In this document: in pieces, positions 6,859-13,900 of the stretch
Layout of the letters: the number at the start of each line of letters is the position of its first letter
How positions within the stretch are numbered: position 1 is the stretch's first letter
Assembly (NCBI GenBank): GCA_035512695.1
Contig: DATKDL010000141.1
Location: forward strand, 1-20,869
Reading direction: 5' to 3'
Source: DATDOR01 sp035512695
Lineage (GTDB): Bacteria; Chloroflexota; Anaerolineae; Anaerolineales; JABWBV01
DNA: 20,869 bases
Program-made: the position numbers and the translations under genes
Notes under the pieces: model-generated
Told to the model about the DNA's origin: nothing
Database searches by the model: none
The model's input: the letters and a program-made list of their open reading frames with translations, nothing else

Positions 6859-7834
6859 CATGACGGTACAGGGTGCAGTAGAGAATTACCTGGACACTGT
6901 CCGGCTCGCCCGTGCGGAAAACACGTTCATCACGTACAAAAAAGCGCTGGCGAAATTTACCGACACGCTCCAGGACCGTCGTATGCCGCCGGATAAAACC
7001 CCGATCACAGATCTAAAAGAAGACGCGATCGCCTGGTTCATCCAGGACCTGAAAAACTACGCACCGGCCACCGAAGCGCTGTATCTCAAAGCCGCCTTCC
7101 GTTTTTACCGGCACCTGGTCGCCGAAGACCTCATGCCCGTCAATCTCCCCCGGCTCAAGATGATCCTGGACCAGCGCGGCCGCAAGCAAGGCACCCGCCT
7201 GCCGCAGTTCCCCCGCGACGAGATCGAACAGGTGCTAAACTATGCGCAAGAACTGAATGCGATCCAGACCGAAGGCGAGCAGGACCGCCTGATCCTGCTG
7301 CGCGACCGGGCCTTCCTCATCACCCTGGCCGACACCGGTCTGCGTGTCCACGAAGCCTGCGGGCTGCGGCGCGGCGACGTCAGCTGGAACGAAGGCCGGG
7401 CGATCCTGATCGGCAAGGGTGACAAGGAAGCCGTCATCCGCTTCTCCACCCGCTCACTTCAAGCCTTGAAAGACTACCTCAACGCCCGCGCGGCTCAAGA
7501 CGGCGCCTCCGGCCGCCCGCTGCCCTCCCTGCCGGTCTTCTCCCGCCACGACAAGGGCGCCGGGGGGAAAACGAAACCGATCACGACCACGACCGGCCGC
7601 AACATCGTAAACAAGCGCGTCGGCGAGGTCCTTGGGGATGAGGCCGCCGGCCGGATCACCCCCCACTCCTTCCGGCATTTCTTCGTCACCACCGTCCTGA
7701 TCGGTTCAGGCGGCAACCTCAAGCTGGCCCAGGAGCTCGCCCGGCACGAGAACATCGACAACACCCAGCGGTACGCACACCTCTACGACGATGAGCTGGA
7801 CCGCGGGTATCACGAGATCTTTGAGAACCGGTAG
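6848..7834 (+). CDS. Tyrosine recombinase (XerC/D-like integrase)
   Basis: This 328-residue protein has an N-terminal SAM-like core-binding domain (about 5-95) and a catalytic domain (about 120-320) with the complete active-site set. These are Arg166 in DTGLRVHEA, Lys190 or Lys193 in IGKGDKEAVI, HxxR in PHSFRH (His273/Arg276), His300 in LARHENI, and the nucleophile Tyr309 in TQRYAHL. It should cut and rejoin DNA through a 3'-phosphotyrosine. The start may be 6848, with AGGA about 9 bases upstream, or the in-frame ATG at 6860. Unlike its neighbours it has its own consensus promoter. No excisionase, replication or capsid gene and no obvious attachment site is nearby, so it is either a domesticated Xer-like enzyme or a remnant of a mobile element. 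Confidence 0.9.
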   Translation: MPADMTVQGAVENYLDTVRLARAENTFITYKKALAKFTDTLQDRRMPPDKTPITDLKEDAIAWFIQDLKNYAPATEALYLKAAFRFYRHLVAEDLMPVNLPRLKMILDQRGRKQGTRLPQFPRDEIEQVLNYAQELNAIQTEGEQDRLILLRDRAFLITLADTGLRVHEACGLRRGDVSWNEGRAILIGKGDKEAVIRFSTRSLQALKDYLNARAAQDGASGRPLPSLPVFSRHDKGAGGKTKPITTTTGRNIVNKRVGEVLGDEAAGRITPHSFRHFFVTTVLIGSGGNLKLAQELARHENIDNTQRYAHLYDDELDRGYHEIFENR

Positions 7835-7858
7835 TAACGCCACATGTGGCGTCTCTAC
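7831..7858. repeat. Palindromic element carrying both convergent stop codons
   Basis: The core 7837-7852 (ACGCCACATGTGGCGT) is a perfect 16-base palindrome. Flanks extend the symmetry to 28 bases with two mismatched pairs (GTAGTA on the left, TCTCTAC on the right). The recombinase stop TAG (7832-7834) lies in the left flank, and the stop of the minus-strand membrane protein (7857-7855) lies in the right flank. It is the entire space between the two genes. It may act as a short bidirectional 3' end or be a dispersed repeat. Confidence 0.65.
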
Positions 7859-8634
7859 GCAGTCGCCGGAACCGCCTGCTTGCCCAGCAGTCGCGTAGGC
7901 GCGTGAACGAACAGGTAGTAAATTGCCACCAATCCGCTCAGCGCGACGACCCCAGTATAGATGGTCAGCCCCAACCGGTGCTCCGGCGTCGTCGTCGGAA
8001 GCCGGGTCAGGAACGGCACGATCAGGACCACGTCGTACGCAAGGAACCCCATCAGCTGCCCACCCGCATTCGCCCAACTCGGCCGCAGCAGCCCATAGAC
8101 GAAATACGCCGAGGCGCCCAGGAACATCCAGCCGATCACGACCGATAGCTCGGGTGTGATGCCCCACGGGATCGAGTTCGGGACTTTCAACGCCAGCCGC
8201 CCGCCGACGATCCACAGCGCAATCACAAAGAAGACGAACGCCCAGCGGACCGGCCCCGGCATCCGGATCGTTTCATCAAGCGGCTGCCGGGCACCCCATA
8301 TCAGCAGCGCCAGTCCGAACAGGCTCCCGAATACACTCGCCGCTCCCAGGGCGATAAACCCCTCCGAGAAACAGACGACCGCCATCGCAGTCAGGATAAC
8401 GAGATAATCGAGGCCGATGCCGGCCAGCGCACCCAGACGGCCGGAAAGCACCGCCCAGAGCGTCGAGGCCGCCGCAGCCGCAAAAATCGAAGCGACAAAG
8501 ATGTAGGTCAGCGGCGTCGTCCCTTCGAACGGCCACATGCCGGTCGCAATCGGCCACTGGAAGAAAAACGCCGCTGCAAAGAAGAGCTGCACCACGCTGA
8601 CCACCACCATGAGATTGCGCACAAATCGGGACAT
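7855..8634 (-). CDS. Integral membrane protein of unknown function, about eight helices
   Basis: The 259 residues are mostly hydrophobic, with about eight predicted membrane segments: near 6-27, 40-62, 68-88, 92-113, 129-148, 160-182, 193-210 and 224-242. I recognise no family and see no catalytic motif. The ATG at 8634 is chosen because a strong Shine-Dalgarno sequence (GGAGGAGG) lies 5-6 bases upstream; the longer open frame to 8754 lacks one and adds a hydrophilic segment. It lies 130 bases downstream of the YVTN propeller gene on the same strand and is probably co-transcribed. Its stop codon lies within the palindromic element shared with the recombinase gene. A transport or sensory role cannot be decided from sequence. 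Confidence 0.75.
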   Translation of the reverse strand: MSRFVRNLMVVVSVVQLFFAAAFFFQWPIATGMWPFEGTTPLTYIFVASIFAAAAASTLWAVLSGRLGALAGIGLDYLVILTAMAVVCFSEGFIALGAASVFGSLFGLALLIWGARQPLDETIRMPGPVRWAFVFFVIALWIVGGRLALKVPNSIPWGITPELSVVIGWMFLGASAYFVYGLLRPSWANAGGQLMGFLAYDVVLIVPFLTRLPTTTPEHRLGLTIYTGVVALSGLVAIYYLFVHAPTRLLGKQAVPATA

Positions 8635-8764
8635 CCAAACCTCCTCCGGGAAACGGTGCTGCATGCCGGTGATGTGATCGCCGGCCGGGTTCCGGGAAAT
8701 AATCACCCCCCACCCGGGTTCATCGATTAACATTTCCCCTCGCAAACGCCCCAAAATGGCGCCG

Positions 8765-9658
8765 CTACGGGGTCCTGCAAAAAGCCATCCCGTCCGGATG
8801 GATCCCCACCTCGATCCGGCCGATCTCCTTCAACCTCCCAACATCGATCACCGACACATCATTCGTCTTGTTGTTCGCCACATACGCCCGGTCCCCTGCC
8901 CCATTGAAGACCGTCCCGCCCGGCCAGATTCCGACCTCGATCCGTTTTATTTCGAACATCCGTTCTGTATCGATCACGGTCACGCAATCCCCCTCCCGGT
9001 TCGGCACGAAAGCCAGCCGCCCGTCCGGCGAAAACGCCACCCGGATCGGGACTGCCGCCGTACTCACCCGGCCCTGCAGGCTGTGCGTGGCGGTGTCGAT
9101 GATGTAGACCAGGTTGTCGTCCTGATTGGCAATATAGACCCACTTCCCGTCCGGGCTGACCCCGATCCCCTCCGGGGAGCGCCCGACCGGGTGGTGGGCG
9201 ATCCATTCCTCCGTCTCCAGGTCCAGGATTGAGAACGAGTTGGCGCCGATGTTGGAGATGTACGCCCGGTTGCCATCCGGCGCCAGGGCCACCATGTGGC
9301 TCATCCGCTGCGCCGGGATCACCTTCCGCACGGCATGCGTTGCCGCGTCGAGGATAAAAACCTTGTTCGCATATGTGCTCGCCAGGACCAGCCGCCCGTC
9401 CGCCGTCACCTTCCCCTCGTGCGGAAACCGGAACGCTGGGTGCCGGATCGTGTCGATAACCTCCATCGACTTCATATCGAAGACCGAGATCGTGTCCCCA
9501 CCCGCATTCGAGACGAACGCCTTCGCGCCATCCGGCGTCACGGCCACCTCGTGCGGGTTGCGGTCGACGGCCACTGTCTTAACGACCGCCCCACCTGGTT
9601 CATCGATAAAGGTGACGGTGTCTTCATCTTTATTCAGTACGATCAAAACATCGGGCAT
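8765..9658 (-). CDS. YVTN-type seven-bladed beta-propeller protein
   Basis: The 297 residues contain seven repeats of the form xxYVSNxxxxxxVxVID. Examples are AFVSNAGGDTISVFD, AYISNIGANSFSILD, VYIANQDDNLVYIID, AFVPNREGDCVTVID and AYVANNKTNDVSVID, each followed by a P(H/E)xVAxxPDG-type turn. Seven blades is a complete propeller of the YVTN/SMP-30-like family. There is no signal peptide, so it is probably cytoplasmic, unlike many YVTN proteins that are exported. The ATG at 9658 has a clear GGAGG a few bases upstream (9664-9668). A minus-strand TATAAT at 9754-9749 gives a leader of about 85 bases that contains a 29-bp hairpin just before the ribosome-binding site. Its function is probably binding or scaffolding. 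No catalytic residues can be assigned. Confidence 0.85.
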   Translation of the reverse strand: MPDVLIVLNKDEDTVTFIDEPGGAVVKTVAVDRNPHEVAVTPDGAKAFVSNAGGDTISVFDMKSMEVIDTIRHPAFRFPHEGKVTADGRLVLASTYANKVFILDAATHAVRKVIPAQRMSHMVALAPDGNRAYISNIGANSFSILDLETEEWIAHHPVGRSPEGIGVSPDGKWVYIANQDDNLVYIIDTATHSLQGRVSTAAVPIRVAFSPDGRLAFVPNREGDCVTVIDTERMFEIKRIEVGIWPGGTVFNGAGDRAYVANNKTNDVSVIDVGRLKEIGRIEVGIHPDGMAFCRTP

Positions 9659-9670
9659 TTAGACCTCCAG

Positions 9671-9741
9671 GATTGAATGAGCGAATGGGCGAATGGGCGT
9701 GTTATCACAAGTCGCCCATTCGCTCATTCGCTCATTCAATC
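9671..9741. repeat. Long inverted repeat in the divergent leader region
   Basis: Arms 9671-9699 and 9713-9741 pair over 29 positions with one G/T pair (9688/9724) and a 13-base loop. The arms contain imperfect copies of GCGAATGG(G/A). It lies between divergently transcribed genes, so it is not placed like a terminator. For the minus-strand gene it sits in the leader, ending about 3 bases before the Shine-Dalgarno sequence. Confidence 0.75.
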
Positions 9742-9748
9742 ATTCGCT

Positions 9749-9754
9749 ATTATA
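9749..9754 (-). promoter_or_regulatory. TATAAT -10 element for the YVTN propeller gene
   Basis: The minus strand reads GTATAATAGC here, an exact -10 hexamer. The start codon is 90 bases downstream, with the hairpin 9741-9671 and a GGAGG site in between. No convincing -35 was found. Confidence 0.45.
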
Positions 9755-9770
9755 CAACCCTCATTTTTGG

Positions 9771-9776
9771 TAAAAT
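9771..9776 (+). promoter_or_regulatory. TAAAAT -10-like element, leaderless start for the LmbE-like gene
   Basis: TAAAAT is followed by six bases and then the ATG at 9783, and no Shine-Dalgarno sequence is present. The arrangement matches the -10/ATG spacing at 3451 and 5344. Confidence 0.5.
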
Positions 9777-9782
9777 GCACCA

Positions 9783-10592
9783 ATGCATCAAAACAGCAGC
9801 CCCTTTTATGTCCCCGAACGCGCCATGGTGATCATGGCCCATCCTGACGACCCCGAATTCTCCTGTTCCGGAACCATCGCCCGATGGACATCCCACGGTG
9901 CAAAGGTATGCTACGTCCTCGTCACCAGCGGCGACGTCGGGATCGCTGCACGGGGGATGACCCGGGAGCGGGCCATCGAGATCCGCGAGCGCGAACAGAT
10001 GGCCGCCGCAAAGGTTTGCGGCGTCGAGGAAGTCGTCTTCCTGCGCGAACCGGACGGCATGGTCGTTCCCACCCTGGAATTGCGTAAAAAGCTCGTTCGA
10101 GAAATCCGGCGATTTCGGCCGGAAGTCGTCATCTGCGGCGACCCGACCGTCGTATGGGCAGGCGCAAATTACATCAACCACCCCGACCATCGCGCCGCGG
10201 CGACTGCCGCGGTCGACGCCATCTTCCCGGCCGCCGGGCAGCCCAACCTTTTCGAGGAGATCGAGATGGAAGACGGTTTCCTGGCGCACAAACCCAGGAA
10301 GGTCATGGTCAGCACCTGGGCGCAGGACCCGGATGTATTCATCAATATCACCGAAACGATATCGAAAAAGATCGCTGCCCTGCGCGCCCACGAGAGCCAG
10401 ATGACGGGCTGGGATCCGGAACCGATGGTTCGGGAGTGGGCCGCCGAGCGCGCCAGGGGGAAAGAAATGGAATTTGCAGAAGCATTTAAAGTCGTCACAC
10501 TCGAAAGCGATGAGGAGTGGCTAAAATGGAAGGGCGACGTCGTCGGCCGGGAAAACGGCGCGACGGACGAACAGCCGCAGGTGGATTCATAG
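9783..10592 (+). CDS. PIG-L/LmbE-family zinc-dependent N-deacetylase
   Basis: This 269-residue protein has the hallmark metal-binding motif IMAHPDDPEF (residues 17-26, His20/Asp23) and the second zinc motif NHPDHRAA (132-139, His133/His136). The family removes acetyl groups from GlcNAc-linked substrates, as in MshB, BshB and PIG-L. Possible products here are a low-molecular-weight thiol or a glycolipid precursor; nothing nearby identifies which. No signal peptide is visible, so it is cytoplasmic. The ATG at 9783 follows a -10-like TAAAAT by six bases. The protein is of normal length. The following PrsW-like gene has its own Shine-Dalgarno sequence 55 bases downstream, and co-transcription is likely. 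Confidence 0.9.
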   Translation: MHQNSSPFYVPERAMVIMAHPDDPEFSCSGTIARWTSHGAKVCYVLVTSGDVGIAARGMTRERAIEIREREQMAAAKVCGVEEVVFLREPDGMVVPTLELRKKLVREIRRFRPEVVICGDPTVVWAGANYINHPDHRAAATAAVDAIFPAAGQPNLFEEIEMEDGFLAHKPRKVMVSTWAQDPDVFINITETISKKIAALRAHESQMTGWDPEPMVREWAAERARGKEMEFAEAFKVVTLESDEEWLKWKGDVVGRENGATDEQPQVDS

Positions 10593-10647
10593 TGCCGGTG
10601 ATTGCCGGCAGTGCTCGTTTATTCAGGTCTGATCTGGAGGAGACCGA

Positions 10648-11523
10648 ATGGAAAAGAAACGTTCCCAACACTTGACCAGCATCTTGCAAGCGGATCTGAT
10701 CTCGATCCTGGCGCTGGTCGCCTTTGTCGTCATCGTGTACATGCTCGACGAACTGCTGCAGCCCCTGTTGAGCGGATTCACTTTAATACTGGCCGGCGTG
10801 ATCCTGGCGATCGTCCCGGCGATTGTCTGGCTGGCGTTCTTCTACCGCCGGGACCGGCTGGAGCCGGAGCCAAAAGGCATGGTCATGCAGGTTTTCTTGC
10901 TGGGCGCCCTGGTGGCGGCCGCGATCGGCATCCCGGTCGTTGATAATCTGTTTGCAGTCGACAACTGGTTGACCCGTTCCACCATGACGCATATCCTCGG
11001 TGCGATTTTTGTGATCGGTTTCACCCAGGAATTCCTGAAATACGCCGCCGTGCGGTTCTCCGTTTTCGGCTCGTCAGAATTCGACGAACCGGTGGACGGA
11101 ATCGTGTACGCCACCGCAGCCGGGCTCGGTTACGCTGCCCTGCTGAACATCAACTTCGTGATCGAATCCGGCGGGGTCGACCTGGGTGCCGGGGTCATCC
11201 GCATCACGGTGACCTCCCTGGCTCACGCCAGTTTCGCCGGGGTGGTCGGCTATTTCCTCGGACAGGAAAAGTTCACCAAACGCCCCGCCTGGTGGTCTGC
11301 GGCAGGGGTCTCGCTGGCGGCCGTCCTCAACGGCCTGTTCTTTTTCCTGCGTTCGACCCTCACCCAGGGATCGCTGACCGCCTCGGGCGGCGAGGTCCAG
11401 CGCTGGCTGGGTTTCGTCCTTGCGGCGTTCCTGGCTGCGGCCGTGACCTGGGTGCTTTCCGGAACGATCCGCAAACAGATGAAACTGCCGGCGCAAACCG
11501 CCGGCGGAATGGAGGAGGGCTAA
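10648..11523 (+). CDS. PrsW-family intramembrane protein with altered catalytic motifs
   Basis: This 291-residue polytopic membrane protein resembles PrsW, the site-1 protease that cleaves anti-sigma factor RsiW in Bacillus. Family features are FFYRRDRLEPEP (64-75), FTQEFLKYAAVR (125-136), FDEPVDGIVYATAAGLGYAALLN (145-167) and SLAHASFAGVVGYFLG (190-205, with His193). The canonical glutamate pair (EExxK) reads QE (Gln127/Glu128), and the canonical GFAxxEN reads GYAALLN (Leu166 in place of Glu). His193 is retained. Two of the expected acidic residues are therefore missing, and peptidase activity is doubtful; a pseudoprotease role is possible. The start at 10648 has GGAGGAG six bases upstream. 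The next gene begins two bases after its stop. Confidence 0.85.
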   Translation: MEKKRSQHLTSILQADLISILALVAFVVIVYMLDELLQPLLSGFTLILAGVILAIVPAIVWLAFFYRRDRLEPEPKGMVMQVFLLGALVAAAIGIPVVDNLFAVDNWLTRSTMTHILGAIFVIGFTQEFLKYAAVRFSVFGSSEFDEPVDGIVYATAAGLGYAALLNINFVIESGGVDLGAGVIRITVTSLAHASFAGVVGYFLGQEKFTKRPAWWSAAGVSLAAVLNGLFFFLRSTLTQGSLTASGGEVQRWLGFVLAAFLAAAVTWVLSGTIRKQMKLPAQTAGGMEEG

Positions 11524-11524
11524 G

Positions 11525-12115
11525 ATGACCGCTCAGATCATGGTGCAGCGCTCGAACACCCAGGCCCTCGTCGTGGTGGCTGCCACGGCGATCGCGCTGC
11601 TGATCGGCTGGGGCTTGAAAGGCTTTGTCGAGGGACAAACCCGCGACGTAACGGTGGAGGGCATCCGGGCAGCCGTCCCTGCAGGCTGGCTCGTCGAACA
11701 GTCCAGCAACAGCCTGCTGACCGGCGGAACGGAGAACACAGGCCTGGTATTCACCGCCCGTGACCCGCTCGATCCGGAAACACGCTATCTCGTTTCCGCG
11801 CTACCTGCCGCGCCGGACTCGGATCTGGCCGCAACAGCCGCTTTCCGCAACCTTCAGCGCGCCCAGGACAATTTGGCATATCGCATGTTCGAGCAATCCC
11901 TCGTGTCCCTGAAAGGCCGGGACGGATACCGGGTCAACTTTGCATTCGTGGACGCTGCCCGAGTCGATCGAGCGCCTGTCGTGTACCAGGGTGTGGACTA
12001 CTATTTTGCGGAAGGCGATCAGACGATCGTCGTTACGCTTGAAACAACCCGACCGCTCGAAACGGCGCTCACGGCCTTCCGTGACTTCGCCGCCGGTGTC
12101 GGGTTGGGAGAATGA
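11525..12115 (+). CDS. Membrane-anchored extracytoplasmic protein of unknown function
   Basis: The 196 residues comprise one N-terminal membrane anchor (about 13-33, ALVVVAATAIALLIGWG) and a soluble domain of about 160 residues predicted to face outside. That domain contains AVPAGWLVEQ and an alternating strand/helix pattern reminiscent of PsbP/DUF1795-like or PspC-associated lipoprotein folds. I cannot name the family. It starts one base after the PrsW-like stop, with its Shine-Dalgarno (GGAGGAGG) inside the end of that gene, and its own stop overlaps the next start. The three genes are therefore expressed together. A single-pass protein between a PrsW-like protein and a protease is a plausible substrate, partner or adaptor; this is inference from position only. 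Confidence 0.75.
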   Translation: MTAQIMVQRSNTQALVVVAATAIALLIGWGLKGFVEGQTRDVTVEGIRAAVPAGWLVEQSSNSLLTGGTENTGLVFTARDPLDPETRYLVSALPAAPDSDLAATAAFRNLQRAQDNLAYRMFEQSLVSLKGRDGYRVNFAFVDAARVDRAPVVYQGVDYYFAEGDQTIVVTLETTRPLETALTAFRDFAAGVGLGE

Positions 12116-13827
12116 TGGAAATGAACAGAACGAAATCCCCCACCGCAAGGGTGGTCCAGGCGATCGCAACGCTGGTGCTGGTAAGTCTGGCCTGCAGCCT
12201 GGGCGACAACACGGATGTCATTCAGTCTCCTGTTCCGCCGACCCAGGTCCCGCAGCTGCCGACGGATACTGCCGCGCCCGACCTCCCTACCGCCACGCCG
12301 GGCTTACAGCCGGTTCAACCGACCGGCGTCGGGCTTTCGACCGGCCAGCGCCAGCACCTCGCGGCCGCCACGGTCCTGATCATCATGGCCGAAGTCGAGG
12401 GCGGCGATTTCTATCCGTTTGGGATCGGTTCGGGGACCGTGCTGTCCGCTGACGGCCTGATCCTGACCAACGCGCACGTCGCCCGCCCCTCCGCCGGCGG
12501 CTTCGGGGAGGACCCCGACGCGCTCATCATCGCGCTGAACAAGAACGAGAGCAGCCCACCGGCGCCCACCTATCTCGCAGAAGTCCTCGCGGTCGACGGA
12601 TTTCTGGACCTGGCGGTGATCAAGATCACCTCCAACCTGGACGGTTCGTTCGTCAACGCCGGATCGCTCGGTCTTCCCTACGTCGATATCGGCAACTCGG
12701 ATGACATGCACCTCGGCGATTCCGTCAACATCTTCGGGTTCCCCGGGATCGGCGGCGATACGATCACGTTCACAAAGGGCAGCGTTGCCGGCTTTTCGAG
12801 CCAGGACCCGATCGGCGACCGGGCCTGGATCAAGACCGATGCCACGATCGCCGGCGGAAACTCAGGCGGCCTGGGCGCGAACGACTTCGCTCAGATCATC
12901 GGCGTCCCGACCCGCGGCGGAGCGGGCACCGATACCAGCATCACCGACTGCCGCGTCGTCCAGGATACCAACGGCGACGGCCGGCTGGACCAGAACGACA
13001 CCTGCATCCCGATCGGCGGGTTTATCAACGCCCTCCGCCCGATCAACCTCGCCGTGCCGCTGATCCGGTCCGCTCAGACCGGCACCGCCTACGTCAGCCC
13101 GTACGACGCCGGCGGGGGCGGAATCGCCGGTACCGGGAACGAACGGATGACCTTCCTGCACTTTTCCACTTACTTCGACGAAAATACGGTCTGCGGGGTC
13201 AACCCGGCCACATCGTTCCCGTCGGGAGTCGATCAGCTGACGGCGTCCTTCTCCTACGCCGGGTTGACCGATGGCCAGGACTTCGGTCTGTACTGGCTGA
13301 TCGACGGCGACGTCGCAGTGGACAATCTGTTTGCCTGGGACGGCGGTCCGAGCGGCGAGTGCTACGTCTTCTATGTTCACAACGGGGGTGATGCGCTCCC
13401 GGACGGCCAGTACACCCTGTTGCTTTTCGCAGGGGATGAGCTGCCGCAGATCGCAGAAGCCACCACCACGGTCGGCGGCGGAGGTGGAGGTGGAGTCGCC
13501 CCGCCCCCCGGCGGCGCCGTTTCCGTCGACGGCTTTATCTGGGACGCCGACACCGGCAACCCGATCGCCGAGGCCGTGATCGTCATCCTGAAACCCGGGC
13601 TGGACGCCGATGCATGGCTTGTGAACGGCACGGATGACGACGTCTTCACCTGGACTTCGACCGATGCGAACGGATTCTTCATTCTCCCGGATGCGCTGCA
13701 GCGCGGCGTGGAATACCCGGCCCTGGCCGGCGCGTCGTCGCAAGGCTACCTGACCACGACCGGCTTCTTCCTGCTGACCGACGACGATCCGGACGCAATC
13801 ACGATCAATATCGAGCTGAACAAATAA
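12112..13827 (+). CDS. Lipoprotein trypsin/HtrA-like serine protease with C-terminal regulatory-like domain
   Basis: This 571-residue protein has a signal sequence with a lipobox-like LVSLAC (Cys28), then a Pro/Thr-rich linker (about 35-72). A trypsin-fold protease domain (about 80-325) carries the catalytic triad His122 (LTNAHV), Asp166 (FLDLAVIKI) and Ser251 (GGNSGG). There is no PDZ domain. Within the protease domain, residues 285-296 (DTNGDGRLDQND) match a calcium-binding EF-hand/dockerin-type loop flanked by Cys280 and Cys298. The region 345-450 is beta-rich and unassigned. A seven-Gly linker (455-461) leads to a carboxypeptidase-regulatory-like beta-sandwich (about 468-571). The protein would be anchored outside the membrane. 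The ATG at 12112 overlaps the preceding stop; ATGs at 12115 and 12121 are alternatives that fit the upstream GGAG better. A terminator follows. Confidence 0.88.
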   Translation: MMEMNRTKSPTARVVQAIATLVLVSLACSLGDNTDVIQSPVPPTQVPQLPTDTAAPDLPTATPGLQPVQPTGVGLSTGQRQHLAAATVLIIMAEVEGGDFYPFGIGSGTVLSADGLILTNAHVARPSAGGFGEDPDALIIALNKNESSPPAPTYLAEVLAVDGFLDLAVIKITSNLDGSFVNAGSLGLPYVDIGNSDDMHLGDSVNIFGFPGIGGDTITFTKGSVAGFSSQDPIGDRAWIKTDATIAGGNSGGLGANDFAQIIGVPTRGGAGTDTSITDCRVVQDTNGDGRLDQNDTCIPIGGFINALRPINLAVPLIRSAQTGTAYVSPYDAGGGGIAGTGNERMTFLHFSTYFDENTVCGVNPATSFPSGVDQLTASFSYAGLTDGQDFGLYWLIDGDVAVDNLFAWDGGPSGECYVFYVHNGGDALPDGQYTLLLFAGDELPQIAEATTTVGGGGGGGVAPPPGGAVSVDGFIWDADTGNPIAEAVIVILKPGLDADAWLVNGTDDDVFTWTSTDANGFFILPDALQRGVEYPALAGASSQGYLTTTGFFLLTDDDPDAITINIELNK

Positions 13828-13837
13828 TCAAATAATC

Positions 13838-13897
13838 GGGCGGCGCAGGGCTGCATTTGGCGCAGTCCTGCGCCGCCCTTCTTTCACCGGTTTTTTT
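13838..13897 (+). terminator. Hairpin and T-run after the protease gene
   Basis: Arms 13838-13854 and 13862-13878 pair over 17 positions with one G/T pair (13850/13866) and a 7-base loop. A pyrimidine-rich tract follows, with seven T at 13891-13897. The T-run is 12 bases from the stem, so it is somewhat atypical. It ends 3 bases before the first possible start codon of the ABC exporter. Confidence 0.75.
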
Positions 13898-13900
13898 CAT

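Noticed and set aside
9672..9748. CRISPR-like short repeats (GCGAATGGG / CATTCGCT)
   Set aside because: Units are about 8 bases, without spacers, and are explained as two arms of one inverted repeat.
10593..10610. Small inverted repeat TGCCGG...CCGGCA after the LmbE-like gene as a terminator
   Set aside because: Only 6 bp of stem and no T-run; more likely chance, and the downstream gene appears co-transcribed.
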